DNA from: G965220205 sp965220205 | GTDB taxonomy: Bacteria; Chloroflexota; Dehalococcoidia; Lucifugimonadales; Australimonadaceae | Assembly (NCBI GenBank): GCA_965220205.1 | Contig: OZ244812.1 | Span: 2,294,001 to 2,358,000, forward strand | Length of the DNA stretch: 64,000 bases | Direction: 5' to 3' | In this document: one piece after another, positions 50,815 through 59,711 of the stretch | Layout of the letters: each line of letters starts with the position of its first letter | Position numbering within the stretch: position 1 is the first letter of the stretch | The notes under the pieces: generated by a model | The model's database searches: none | Told to the model about the DNA's origin: nothing | Seen by the model: only the letters and a program-made list of their open reading frames with translations | Made by a program: the position numbers and the translations under genes

Positions 50815-51921
50815 CTAGCCTCGCGCCCCGACGAACTCTCCCATCTTCGACTTGAGGCCGCGTGCGGCCAGCTCGCTCTCGTAGAGCGCCAGGATGGCCG
50901 GATCCTCGTGCTCGTACTCGATCTGGTTGCCCCCCTCGGCGGCGGACTTGTCCATGTTCTCGTAGCTCTCCATCTTGGTGTCGAGCACCGGGTAGCGGGC
51001 TCCGCCGAAGCCGAACACGAGGTACCGTGACGAGCCATCGTGCACGTTGAAGTGCTGGTGGTAGGTGGGGCCGTCGGGCGGCGCGTAGAGCGTGCCAGGC
51101 TTCCAGTCGACCCTCACCGTGTCGACGGGGTTCTCGCCTTCGCGCCACAGGAGCGAGTAGCCCTCGCCGGTGACGCACCAGATGTGCGCGCCCGCGTTGT
51201 GGCGGTGCGCCTTCTTGTAGGTCCCCTGTTGGAACTCGGACATGTGACAGTGCATCGAGCTGTCGCCCAACAGGAACTGAATGTTGTTGCCCGCCGCGCC
51301 CCGGGCCTTCCACGGCGGCAACTCGAAGTTCAGGATGTCGGGGACAAAGTTCGTCTCCCATTGGTGGCGTCCTGGCTTGACCTCCCGGAACTCGCCTTCG
51401 CCCTCGAAGTAGCGGTTCTCGCCGGCCCGCTCGTCGAACGTGAACGGGTTGTCGAAGATGAACTCGGGCTTGTGGAAGATGTTGAAGATGATTGGCAGGT
51501 CCGTCACGGCCGAGAGCCGAGCCGGCTCGGAGCCCGACCCATTAAAGAGCTGGTGCTTCGCGTTCATGGGGATGCCGAATATCGACGCCGGCCCCCACTC
51601 GAACGAGTGGCGCTTGCCGTTCGGCTCCTCGATGACCGTAGCCCCTCGGCCCGAGATGACGTGGATAAGCTCGTCGTGCATGTGTTGCTCGGGGTTGAGC
51701 TGCCCGCCCGGCGGAATCTCGACAACGTAGGCCGAGAGGAAGTCGCCGCGACCGGCCAGGTGCACGTACGCGCCGAGCCCGCCGAGCCGCTCCCACGGCT
51801 CGAGGGCCACTGTGTGGCAGTCCACCGCGTAGGCCTCGACAACGGGTATGCCCTCGCGCTTCACGAAATCGTGGTAGGGGAACACGCCGTAATAGGGGTT
51901 GAAGTCCATTTCGTCGCCCAT
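50815..51921 (-). CDS. Bicupin protein, paralogue 2
   Basis: A 368-aa bicupin, MGDEMDFNPYYGVFPYHDFVKREGIPVVEAYAVDCHT at the start, with metal motifs in LNPEQHMHDELIHVISGRG and GTYKKAHRHNAGAHIWCVTGEG. Compared with paralogue 1, most positions are identical. Start chosen at MGDEM, with GGGAGG 7 nt upstream. It heads the operon bicupin 2-MFS-(IS)-bicupin 1 and is divergent from fur. Confidence 0.82.
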   Translation of the reverse strand: MGDEMDFNPYYGVFPYHDFVKREGIPVVEAYAVDCHTVALEPWERLGGLGAYVHLAGRGDFLSAYVVEIPPGGQLNPEQHMHDELIHVISGRGATVIEEPNGKRHSFEWGPASIFGIPMNAKHQLFNGSGSEPARLSAVTDLPIIFNIFHKPEFIFDNPFTFDERAGENRYFEGEGEFREVKPGRHQWETNFVPDILNFELPPWKARGAAGNNIQFLLGDSSMHCHMSEFQQGTYKKAHRHNAGAHIWCVTGEGYSLLWREGENPVDTVRVDWKPGTLYAPPDGPTYHQHFNVHDGSSRYLVFGFGGARYPVLDTKMESYENMDKSAAEGGNQIEYEHEDPAILALYESELAARGLKSKMGEFVGARG

Positions 51922-52044
51922 GTGTTGCCTCCCGTTGTATGAGCCCCGCCGGGTGAGCGGAGTCAGGGAAGCGTACATCACCGCCCGTGGTTGCTAAAGA
52001 GGGCGGGCCCAGCGGAAGCGGCGCGCGCCCTGTTGAGAAAGGGG

Positions 52045-52073
52045 TTGACGAGGCCAAAACCACCCCTTAGGAT
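52045..52073 (+). promoter_or_regulatory. Promoter of the fur-type gene
   Basis: TTGACG (52045-52050), exactly 17 bp, TAGGAT (52068-52073); leader about 40 nt. Confidence 0.55.
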
Positions 52074-52105
52074 GACCCCGTTTTGTAACGTTAGTTGAGC
52101 AAAAC

Positions 52106-52120
52106 TGATACTAGGTATCA
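52106..52120. promoter_or_regulatory. TGATAC-TAG-GTATCA inverted repeat at the fur start
   Basis: A perfect 6-bp inverted repeat with a 3-bp centre abuts the ATG of the Fur-type gene. It could be an autoregulatory operator. GATACT within it is also 7 nt from the start, so a leaderless promoter is an alternative reading. Confidence 0.45.
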
Positions 52121-52554
52121 TGACGACGCTGCACACTCCACGACCAGAGATCATGGCGGTCCTCGAAGACCGGGGCTACCGGTCCACGGCCCCGAGGCGT
52201 GCGATTATCCGGGTCCTGGAGGGGAAGCAGGAGGGCTTTACCGCTGAGGAGATTATCGGCGAGCTGCCGGGCGTGGGCAGGGCGACCGTCTTCCGGACGA
52301 TCAAGCTCCTCATGGAGGTCGACGTCATATGCAGGCTGAACCTTGCAGACGGCGCTCCCAAGTACAGCCTGTCCCGTATCGAGCACCATCACCACACGGT
52401 ATGCGTCGGGTGCGGGAACGTCGGCGAGTTCCGCGCCGCGACGGTGGAGCGTTTGATAAGGGCTCTGGGCGACGACATCCCCGGCAAGATTGTCGGTCAC
52501 CGCATCGAGCTCTACGTCACATGCGACCGCTGCCTCGGGGAGACGGGCGACTAG
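52120..52554 (+). CDS. Fur-family metalloregulator, probably zinc-responsive (Zur-like)
   Basis: A 144-aa Fur-family repressor. The winged helix spans about 10-85 (TAEEIIGELPGVGRATVFRTIKLLMEVDV), then EHHHHTVCVGCGNVGEF and CDRCLG, giving the two CxxC structural zinc sites and the His-rich regulatory site. The adjacent zinc transporter genes make Zur the likely subtype; this is inference from context. Confidence 0.87.
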   Translation: MTTLHTPRPEIMAVLEDRGYRSTAPRRAIIRVLEGKQEGFTAEEIIGELPGVGRATVFRTIKLLMEVDVICRLNLADGAPKYSLSRIEHHHHTVCVGCGNVGEFRAATVERLIRALGDDIPGKIVGHRIELYVTCDRCLGETGD

Positions 52555-52676
52555 GAACCATGTACTGCCAAACGGACGGCACCGCCTCCACATAACTGAG
52601 ACATAGTCGCAATAGAGGAAATCTGCAAGCTTCATCCTCCCTCAAGGCACACAGGACCCCTAAGCTGGAGAGGTTA

Positions 52677-53939
52677 ATGATACGGAGTACCAATAATAGG
52701 CTTTCGAAGCTGGCGACTGTCGCGCTTTTGACGCTTGCGCTGCCCTTCGCCCTGGCCGCTTGCTCGGACGACGTCGGCGACGCTTCTGACGCTGCTGTCC
52801 GGGTAGTGGCGACGACCAGCATCGTCGCGGACTGGGTCGAAAACATCGGCGCGGAGCATGTGGAAGTCTTCAGCATCGTGCCCGCAGGCAGCGATCCCCA
52901 CGGGTTCCAACCGGGCGCACAGGATGTTGCCAAGATCGCCGAAGCCGATCTCGTGCTGAGCGTCGGTCTCGGCTTGGAGGGCTCCTGGCTCACAGAGCTG
53001 GTGGAGAACGCCGTGCGGGACTCTTCGAGCATCATCGAGCTGGGCGAGGCCATCGACCCCATAGAGTTCGCTGAGGGCCATGCCGACGAGGTCGAGCTCC
53101 TGGAGGAGCTTAGCCACATCGTCCACGAGGTGGAGGAAGGCGAGATTACGCCGGAGGCCAGCTTGGATGAGGTCAAAGAGCTGCTCGCGAGCGCAGAAGA
53201 GGGCGAGGGAGGGGACCACGCCGACGAGGATGGTCAAGAGGACGAGGGAGTAGAGGAGGAGGAAGACCACGCTGATGAGGACGAGCCGGCTGCCATGGCG
53301 CTCGAGATACTCGACGCCTTCGACGCCGGTCAGATGGCCGCTGACGACGCCATAGAGGCCCTCGAGGACCTCACTGCCGAGGGGGAGGAAGAGCACGAGG
53401 ACCACGGCCATGGCGAAGAGGACCCTCACTTCTGGTTCGACCCGCTCCGCGTGAAGATTGCCGTCGACGACATCGCGGCGCGCTTGTCGGCGCTGGACCC
53501 GGACCGCGCCGCCGACTACAGCGCCAACGCCTCCGCCTACAACGCGCGGCTCGACGAGCTGCACACGTGGACCTTGGACCAGGTCGACGTCGTGCCCGAG
53601 GAGCACAGGCTGCTCCTCACGTCCCACGACAGCCTCGGATATTTCGCCAATCTCTACGGGTTCGAGGTGATCGGGGTCATTCTAGGGGTCAACACCGAGA
53701 GGGAGCCGTCGGCGGCGGACTTGGCAGACTTGGTGGAGGAGGTCGAGGAGGAAGGCATCCCGGCGGTGTTCGGCGAGACGACGGTGAGCGAGCGCCTGGC
53801 CAACGCCATAGCGGAGGAATCCGGCGCGACACTGGTCCGGCTCTACTCAGGGGCTCTCGGCGATGAGAACAGCGGCGCGGCGACGTACCTCGAAATGGTG
53901 CGGACGAACGTCGAACGCATAGTTGAGGCTCTGAGATGA
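52677..53939 (+). CDS. znuA: Zinc ABC transporter substrate-binding lipoprotein ZnuA
   Basis: ZnuA captures zinc outside the membrane for ZnuBC. The 420-aa protein has a lipoprotein signal ending ALAAC (lipidated C29), then VVATTSIVADWVENIGAEHVEV of the cluster A-I fold. A very long acidic/His insert (about 130-255, with repeated HADED and EDHGHGEED) replaces the usual short His loop, followed by PHFWFDPLRV. The insert likely scavenges metal. It begins 122 bp after the Fur gene. Confidence 0.9.
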   Translation: MIRSTNNRLSKLATVALLTLALPFALAACSDDVGDASDAAVRVVATTSIVADWVENIGAEHVEVFSIVPAGSDPHGFQPGAQDVAKIAEADLVLSVGLGLEGSWLTELVENAVRDSSSIIELGEAIDPIEFAEGHADEVELLEELSHIVHEVEEGEITPEASLDEVKELLASAEEGEGGDHADEDGQEDEGVEEEEDHADEDEPAAMALEILDAFDAGQMAADDAIEALEDLTAEGEEEHEDHGHGEEDPHFWFDPLRVKIAVDDIAARLSALDPDRAADYSANASAYNARLDELHTWTLDQVDVVPEEHRLLLTSHDSLGYFANLYGFEVIGVILGVNTEREPSAADLADLVEEVEEEGIPAVFGETTVSERLANAIAEESGATLVRLYSGALGDENSGAATYLEMVRTNVERIVEALR

Positions 53940-54238
53940 CAGGCCTCTTCCTTGATCGTCGCCCACTGGTTATGGAAGTCTCCGGGGGAGAAGGGGGACG
54001 GCTCTTCCCGATGAGAGTGGAGGACGAATCGACGAGGTGATGAAAGGCCTCTGAGGGGCATGTACGGAAGGTGCGCATAGGGGGAGGCGTTCGGTTACGC
54101 TTGCCGCAGCGCGAACGGAGGCGGATCCGGCTGGGGTATGAGGCGACGGGCCAATTCTTGCGGCGGTGGTGAGCGAGGCGGCAGCGCCCGCTGTCGGAGG
54201 GGCGCCTCAGCGTGGAGCCATGGCAGGGAGTAGGAGAG
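53940..54238. other. znuA-znuC spacer containing an IS5 end relic
   Basis: This 299-bp gap has no gene. About 54037-54125 resembles the right-hand (transposase 5') end of the IS5 element at 49440-49544: AGGTGATGAAA at the end, GAAGGTGCG, GGGGAGGCGTT and GGTTACGCTTG occur in the same order. The remainder of that element is gone. An AGGAGAG site precedes znuC. Confidence 0.6.
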
Positions 54239-55003
54239 ATGACTTCCACACCGGCTATCACCGTGGAGGACATGGCCGTCGAGCGCAACGGGCACCACGC
54301 GCTGGTCGACGTATCCTTTGAGTTCGTTCAGGGCGCGCTGGTGGGCGTCGTGGGCCCGAACGGCGCGGGCAAGAGCACCTTGTTCGACGCCATTGCGGGG
54401 GTCCTCCCTCTCGCGGAGGGAAGAGTGGACCTGCACGGCGCGGAAGTCCGCAAGGGCGCCCTGGCGTACGTTCCCCAGCGCGACAGCATCAACTGGCGCT
54501 TCCCCACGACCGTTCACGACGTAGTGATGATGGGGCGGCATTGCAAGGTTGCGTGGTTCCGGCGCCACGGCAAGCAGGACCGGGAGGTCGTCCGGGCTTG
54601 CCTGGAGCGGGTCGGGCTGTGGGACCAGCGCTCGGCCCTCACGACCGAACTCTCCGGCGGCCAGCGTCAACGGGTTTTTGTAGCCCGCGCGCTGGCCCAA
54701 GAGGCTAGCCTCATCCTGCTGGACGAAGCGTTCAGCGGCGTTGACGTGGGTGCTCAGGAGGGCATCATCGAGGTCCTCCAGTCACTGCGCGACGAGGGCA
54801 GGACCGTGCTGTTGGCCACCCACGACCTCACCAATCTGGCCCAGCGCTTCGACCAGATACTGTGCATCAACCACCACGTGTGCGCGTGCGGCCCGCCCGA
54901 AGAGGCGTTCACACCCGCTGTGCTGGAGGAACTGTACGGCTCGCACGGAATCGAGTTCGCCCCCGATCACTATGGACACTCGCACACCAGGCACTTGCCA
55001 TGA
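54239..55003 (+). CDS. znuC: Zinc ABC transporter ATP-binding protein ZnuC
   Basis: The 254-aa ATPase powers zinc import. Walker A GPNGAGKST, signature LSGGQRQR, Walker B LILLDEAFSGVD and H-loop ATHD are all present; the tail is His-rich (DHYGHSHTRH). Start at the ATG after AGGAGAG. ATGA overlap with znuB. The metal could also be manganese, but the neighbouring Fur-type gene and the His-rich ZnuA favour zinc. Confidence 0.91.
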   Translation: MTSTPAITVEDMAVERNGHHALVDVSFEFVQGALVGVVGPNGAGKSTLFDAIAGVLPLAEGRVDLHGAEVRKGALAYVPQRDSINWRFPTTVHDVVMMGRHCKVAWFRRHGKQDREVVRACLERVGLWDQRSALTTELSGGQRQRVFVARALAQEASLILLDEAFSGVDVGAQEGIIEVLQSLRDEGRTVLLATHDLTNLAQRFDQILCINHHVCACGPPEEAFTPAVLEELYGSHGIEFAPDHYGHSHTRHLP

Positions 55004-55818
55004 TCGACTACATCTTCGGGCCGTTCGAATACAGCTTCATGACGCGAGCCCTGATCGTCTCCGTGCTCGTCGGGGTGATGTGCCCGCTTCTCGGCGCCTA
55101 TGTCATAACGCGCGGGCGCGCGTTCATGGGCGATGCGCTCGCCCACTCGGTCCTGCCCGGCATGGTGGTCGCTTTCCTGCTGGGGATCAGTCCGTTCTTC
55201 GCAGCGGTGCCGGCAGGGATCGCGATTGCGGTGTTGATGGGATACGTCAGCCGCCGCACCGGAATCAGCGAAGACACGTCGATCGGCATCATCTTCGCGG
55301 GCATGTTCGCGCTGGGCCTCGTGATGCTCTCTCGCGCCGACAGCGTCAACGTCAACATTGAAGACCTGCTGCTCGGGCAGGTGCTCGGAGTGTCGCAGAC
55401 GGACGTTCTCGTCTCGCTCGGGCTCACATCGGTCGTGCTGATCGGCCTGTATGCGTTCCACCGACAGCTCGTGTACACGACCTTCGACCCCGTGGGCGCG
55501 ACGGTCGTCGGAATCAGGACGGGCCTCGTTGAGTATGTGCTCCTGGCTCTGCTGGCCCTCGTCATCGTCATAGGCATCCAGGCCGCCGGAATCGTCCTCG
55601 TCATGGCGATGCTCATCACGCCTGCGGCGACGGGGTATCTGCTCGCCCGGAGGTTCGTGACAGTCATGGTCATCGGCGCGCTGGTCGGCGCGATTTCGGC
55701 GGTGGGTGGTCTGTATCTCTCTTTCCACGCCGATCTGCCCTCCGGCCCGGCCATGGCCCTGGTCGCGACCGGGATATTCGCGGTGGCGGCTGTGGTGAAG
55801 AGAGGATGGAATGATTAG
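55000..55818 (+). CDS. znuB: Zinc ABC transporter permease ZnuB
   Basis: A 272-aa ABC-3 family permease with about eight membrane segments, starting MIDYIFGPFEYSFMTRALIVS; GRAFMGDALAHSVLPGMV is the coupling-type motif for the ATPase. Start codon overlaps the znuC stop by 4 bp. Confidence 0.92.
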   Translation: MIDYIFGPFEYSFMTRALIVSVLVGVMCPLLGAYVITRGRAFMGDALAHSVLPGMVVAFLLGISPFFAAVPAGIAIAVLMGYVSRRTGISEDTSIGIIFAGMFALGLVMLSRADSVNVNIEDLLLGQVLGVSQTDVLVSLGLTSVVLIGLYAFHRQLVYTTFDPVGATVVGIRTGLVEYVLLALLALVIVIGIQAAGIVLVMAMLITPAATGYLLARRFVTVMVIGALVGAISAVGGLYLSFHADLPSGPAMALVATGIFAVAAVVKRGWND

Positions 55819-55955
55819 GAGAGATGAATAGCGAGTGTTTGGCCGCAGGAAAGATGAGGGGGGGGTTGCAGGCTACTTGAGAGGCTCCTAGGCGCCGCCG
55901 CACCGAGTGTGTAGGCTTCTCCCATCAGCGCCCGAGCGGGCAAGTCCGACAGACA

Positions 55956-57110
55956 ATGGAGGCCATGGTGACCACCGAAGACATCAGGCGAGCGGAAACC
56001 CCGGATGACCTCGAGCGATGGGTCGAGCCCGACGTTTACAAGATATGGCAAGAGCGGGAAGGCGTCCCGGTGATCGTCGATTTCGCATTCGAGGACCTGA
56101 ACACCGTCGAGCTCGGCCCGTGGCGCCGCAAAGGCGGAAGGGGCGCAATCATCAACATCCCCAACAACTTCCTGCCGAACGACGGCCACTTGGTGGAGAT
56201 TGCGCCCGGAGGCAAGTCGGAGCCTGAGCACCACCTGTACGAGGAGACGATGTATGTCGTTTCGGGGCGCGGGGCCACGAGCGTCTGGCTCGACGAGGAC
56301 CACAAGTGCACGTTCGAGTGGCACGAGGGCAGCCTGGTAGCCATCCCGCTGAATGCGTGGTACCAGCACTTCAACGCCAGCGGGAGCGACGCGGCCCGCT
56401 ACCTATCGGTCACCAATGCCCCGCCAGTCATGCGGCAGTGGCGCGACCTCGATTTCATCTTCGGGGACACGCACACGTTCCGCTCGCGGTTCTCAGGCGA
56501 CAACGAGGACTACTTCAGCGGCGCGGGGAAGCCGTACCAGGGGCGTAGGTGGGTCAGCAACTTCATTCCGAACGCCCCGAACCTGCCGCTCTACGACTAC
56601 AGGACCCGGGGCGCGGGCGGCATCCAGGCGCACATCGAGATGGCGGAGAACGTCACCCGTGCGCACATCTCGGAGTTCCCGATCGGCACGTACAAGAAGG
56701 CGCATCGCCACGGTCCCGGCGCCCACCTGCTGATACTTAGCGGTCAGGGCTTCTCGCTGCTGTGGAACAACGAGGACCGCAGCGATATGCGCAAGGCCGA
56801 CTGGCATGTGGGCGGCATGGTCGTCGTGCCGGCTGACGCGACGTTCCACCAGCACTTCAACACCGGCGACAATCGAGCGCGCTATCTCGCGCTTCGTCCC
56901 GGCGACGGCACTCCCATGGGAGGCGGGCACGTCGGCTCCGACCTCAGCATCGACGAGGGAGGCTGGCAGATCGAGTACGGCAATGAGGCCCGCGAGGTCC
57001 ATGAGATCTTCGAGGCTGAGCTGGTGAAGACAGGCGCCGCGTGCCGCATGAAGGCATTCCTTCCGCACTGCACGGGGGAGTTGGGGCCGACCGACGAGCG
57101 GCGCACGTAG
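55956..57110 (+). CDS. Bicupin protein, divergent paralogue 3
   Basis: A 384-aa bicupin related to the 47018 and 50815 genes over its whole length but clearly diverged. Motifs are SEPEHHLYEETMYVVSGRG (first cupin) and GTYKKAHRHGPGAHLLILSGQG (second). A 25-residue extension precedes the common part. The start is uncertain: ATG at 55956 or 55965, or GTG at 55968; GGAGG at 55958-55962 would suit the last best. It stands alone, 137 bp after znuB. Confidence 0.8.
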   Translation: MEAMVTTEDIRRAETPDDLERWVEPDVYKIWQEREGVPVIVDFAFEDLNTVELGPWRRKGGRGAIINIPNNFLPNDGHLVEIAPGGKSEPEHHLYEETMYVVSGRGATSVWLDEDHKCTFEWHEGSLVAIPLNAWYQHFNASGSDAARYLSVTNAPPVMRQWRDLDFIFGDTHTFRSRFSGDNEDYFSGAGKPYQGRRWVSNFIPNAPNLPLYDYRTRGAGGIQAHIEMAENVTRAHISEFPIGTYKKAHRHGPGAHLLILSGQGFSLLWNNEDRSDMRKADWHVGGMVVVPADATFHQHFNTGDNRARYLALRPGDGTPMGGGHVGSDLSIDEGGWQIEYGNEAREVHEIFEAELVKTGAACRMKAFLPHCTGELGPTDERRT

Positions 57111-57152
57111 GGCGGGCTTCTCCCTACATCGGGCTCTGGACGAATGCCTGGG

Positions 57153-57440
57153 CTACCTGCCGGGACTGTCGCCCCGAGTAGGCGGCTCGCCGCTCTCGGC
57201 GCGGGCGTCGAGCCTCCGCTTCAATTCGCCAATCTCACGCTGCAACTCGCTGTTCTTGCGGCTCACGTAGAACGCGTACGCGAAGAACCCTGCCCACACG
57301 AGCAGGGACCCGGCGAGCAGGAACTCGACGTTGCTGTCGCCGGGAGCTTCCGCCTGGCTCGCCGCCGCGGCAAGCGCGGCGCCGGGCAGCGCTGCGAGCG
57401 TCAACAGCACGGCGGCGAGCGTGATGATTCGTAAGCGCAC
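57153..57440 (-). CDS. CcmD-like small membrane protein with signal segment
   Basis: A 95-aa protein. Residues 1-25 are a hydrophobic, Ala-rich signal-like segment; a second helix (about 38-60, FLLAGSLLVWAGFFAYAFYV) leads into SRKNSELQREIGELKRRL, the short coiled coil of CcmD proteins that tethers CcmE to CcmC. The position after ccmC (17 bp) supports CcmD. The extra N-terminal segment is unusual. GTG start. Confidence 0.7.
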   Translation of the reverse strand: MRLRIITLAAVLLTLAALPGAALAAAASQAEAPGDSNVEFLLAGSLLVWAGFFAYAFYVSRKNSELQREIGELKRRLDARAESGEPPTRGDSPGR

Positions 57441-57457
57441 GATGCTTGGCCTCAAGC

Positions 57458-58189
57458 CTACGCCGCTAGGCGGCGCAGCTCCTCGACTCGTTCCTCGTTG
57501 GCGCGCTGTGCGACGCGTTCCGCTGTGAGGGTCGCGAAGAGAGCAGTGAACGCGACGAGCGAGTATACGAGCGTCGTCAGGATACGTGGGTCGTCGATCG
57601 ACCCGGGCGCGCTGGGGCCGGTCACGCGCGTGGGGTGGAGCCCCTCGAACCGGTCCGCGGCTGTGTAGACGAACGGTACGACGACGGCGCCGGCGAGAGC
57701 GACGACGGCCCCCCATCGCGCGCCGCGGGCCGCGTCGGGCGCGTATGCGCGCACGATCAGATAGCTAATGAAGATGAGCCACAGCGAAAAGGTGAGCGTT
57801 CCGTTGGCGTCCCAGACCCACCATGTGCCCCAAACGGACTTCGCCCAGACGGCGCCGGTGACGATTGCTGCTGTGAAGAAGATCGTGCCGACCTCGACCG
57901 ACGCGAATGCGGTCCGTTCCCAGCGGGGGTTGCGGGTCCGCGAGCCGAGGTACGCGACACTGGACGCGGCGGCGACTGCCAATGCTATGAACCCAACCAG
58001 CGCGGTGGGCACGTGAAAGTAGAACAGCCGCTGCGCTTGAAGCCCCAGTGATCGGTCGCCCGCGCCTACGTACGCGAAGATGAGGTAGAGGTCGACGAGG
58101 AAGAGCACACCGGCCAGCCCCAACAGCAAGAGACGGACGACGCCGGACCGCGCCGCAGTTGGGGACTTCGCCAAATCCTCCATCCTCAT
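57458..58189 (-). CDS. ccmC: Cytochrome c maturation protein CcmC
   Basis: CcmC loads haem onto CcmE. The 243-aa protein has six membrane helices and the haem-handling motif WGTWWVWD (about 122-129), with conserved His in the FYFHVPTAL stretch. The ATG at 58189 gives an ATGA overlap with ccmB; an ATG six bases later is better spaced from GAGGA. Both give the same core. Confidence 0.9.
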   Translation of the reverse strand: MRMEDLAKSPTAARSGVVRLLLLGLAGVLFLVDLYLIFAYVGAGDRSLGLQAQRLFYFHVPTALVGFIALAVAAASSVAYLGSRTRNPRWERTAFASVEVGTIFFTAAIVTGAVWAKSVWGTWWVWDANGTLTFSLWLIFISYLIVRAYAPDAARGARWGAVVALAGAVVVPFVYTAADRFEGLHPTRVTGPSAPGSIDDPRILTTLVYSLVAFTALFATLTAERVAQRANEERVEELRRLAA

Positions 58190-58860
58190 TCCTCTAACAC
58201 AAACTCGAACGCCCAGGATGATAGCACGAGGAATACGACGTCGAAGGCCAACATGAGCTGGAGCCATCCACCGACCTCGCTCCATCCCCCGCCGTCCAGG
58301 ATGTCGGACGTGCTCCCGACGGCCGCGATGATTACCGGAAGCGACACGGGCAGGAACAACAGCGGCAGCGCCGCCTCTCTCGCCCGTGTATGGGCGGCGA
58401 TGGCGGAAAAGAGCGTGCCCACCGCGGCGAAGCCGACGGTCGCGAGCACAGCGGTCAGGATGAACCACACCGAGAACAGCGAGAGGTCGTAAAGCATCAG
58501 GAACACGGGGAGCATCACGGCCTCGACGACGAGCATGACGGCGATGGCCCCCAGGAGCTTGCCCGCGAAGACGGCCTCCCTACCGACGGGCGCCAGCATC
58601 AGCCCATCGAGGGTGCCGCGGTCCCGCTCGACCGCGAACGTGCGGTTCATGCCGAGAATGCCGGCGAACAGGTACGCCACCCAGACAACGCCAGGCCCCA
58701 CGATGGCCATTACTCGCGGAGCCGGGTCGAACGCGAACCCGAATACGAACGCCACCATGAGGGCGAACACGAGTACGGCTGTCGCCGTCTCTTTCGTCCG
58801 CGCCTCGAGCCGGACGTCCTTCATGAACACGGCCGCGGCCACTCGTAGGTAGGCGGCCAT
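58186..58860 (-). CDS. ccmB: Haem exporter protein CcmB
   Basis: The membrane subunit of the CcmAB complex, 224 aa, six helices. FMKDVRLEARTKET at the N-terminus and LFAGILGMNRTFAVERDRGTLDGLMLAP are family signatures. Its start overlaps the ccmA stop. CcmAB uses ATP to release holo-CcmE. Confidence 0.91.
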   Translation of the reverse strand: MAAYLRVAAAVFMKDVRLEARTKETATAVLVFALMVAFVFGFAFDPAPRVMAIVGPGVVWVAYLFAGILGMNRTFAVERDRGTLDGLMLAPVGREAVFAGKLLGAIAVMLVVEAVMLPVFLMLYDLSLFSVWFILTAVLATVGFAAVGTLFSAIAAHTRAREAALPLLFLPVSLPVIIAAVGSTSDILDGGGWSEVGGWLQLMLAFDVVFLVLSSWAFEFVLEE

Positions 58861-59603
58861 CACCCGGTCCCGGCCCGGCCCGCAATGGCGCGTTGGATGT
58901 CGCCGACGCTCGTCGCGCGGCGCTCGCACGACATCGTCACGCGCCCCGCCGACAGGATCGCAACCTGGTCGGCGAGCGCGAGGCCTCGCTCGGCGCCGTG
59001 GGTCGTCATCGCCACGGACGCGCCGCCGTTCGTCACCGCCCGCACGACGGCCTCTAGCAGCTCCAGTCCTCCCTCGTCCAAGCCCGTCTCCGGCTCGTCG
59101 AGTAGGAGGACGCGCGGTCGGTGCAGCAGGGCACGGGCGATGGCGACACGCTTGCGCATGCCGTTGGAGAGAGTCCGAACGCGCCGGCCCGCCCACTCCC
59201 GAGCGCCAACGTCACGGAGCACCGCGTCGGTCCGGTCCTCCGGGTCGGGGACGCCGTAGAGCCGCGCGTAGAAACGCAGGTTCTCCACCGGCGTGAGGTC
59301 GTCGTAGAGCAGCGAATCGTGTCCCACGTAGCCGATGGCAGACCGGATCAGCTGGTCCTGCCTGTCGCGGTCGAAGCCAGCGACGCGAATGTTTCCGCTA
59401 TCGGGGCGGACGAGCGTCGCGAGCGTCCTGAGCAGCGTGCTCTTGCCGGCGCCGTTGTGCCCAAACAGCGCCAACGCCTGCCCCCAGGGCAACTGGAGGT
59501 CGACGTCCCTTAGGGCGGGCGTTGCGCCATAGGACTTGGAGACCCCGGAGATGTCGATCGCCAGGGAGTGGTCTGCGTTGGTCTGGGAGGCGTGGTGTTC
59601 CAT
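58860..59603 (-). CDS. ccmA: Haem exporter ATP-binding protein CcmA
   Basis: A 247-aa ABC ATPase: Walker A GHNGAGKST, signature LSNGMRKR, Walker B VLLLDEPETGLDEGG, H-loop TTHG. The LSNGMRKR signature (Asn in place of Gly) is typical of CcmA-like and drug-export subgroups. It heads the ccmA-B-C-D operon. Confidence 0.9.
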   Translation of the reverse strand: MEHHASQTNADHSLAIDISGVSKSYGATPALRDVDLQLPWGQALALFGHNGAGKSTLLRTLATLVRPDSGNIRVAGFDRDRQDQLIRSAIGYVGHDSLLYDDLTPVENLRFYARLYGVPDPEDRTDAVLRDVGAREWAGRRVRTLSNGMRKRVAIARALLHRPRVLLLDEPETGLDEGGLELLEAVVRAVTNGGASVAMTTHGAERGLALADQVAILSAGRVTMSCERRATSVGDIQRAIAGRAGTG

Positions 59604-59711
59604 TCGAGTGACGCCGGGCGGGCTGGCGGATAGTGTACCCTGCGCGAGCCGGGTCCACTCGGCCCGCGCCTAGATCGCTTCATAGTCACAAGCCTAGCTA
59701 CGAGGCCGGCG

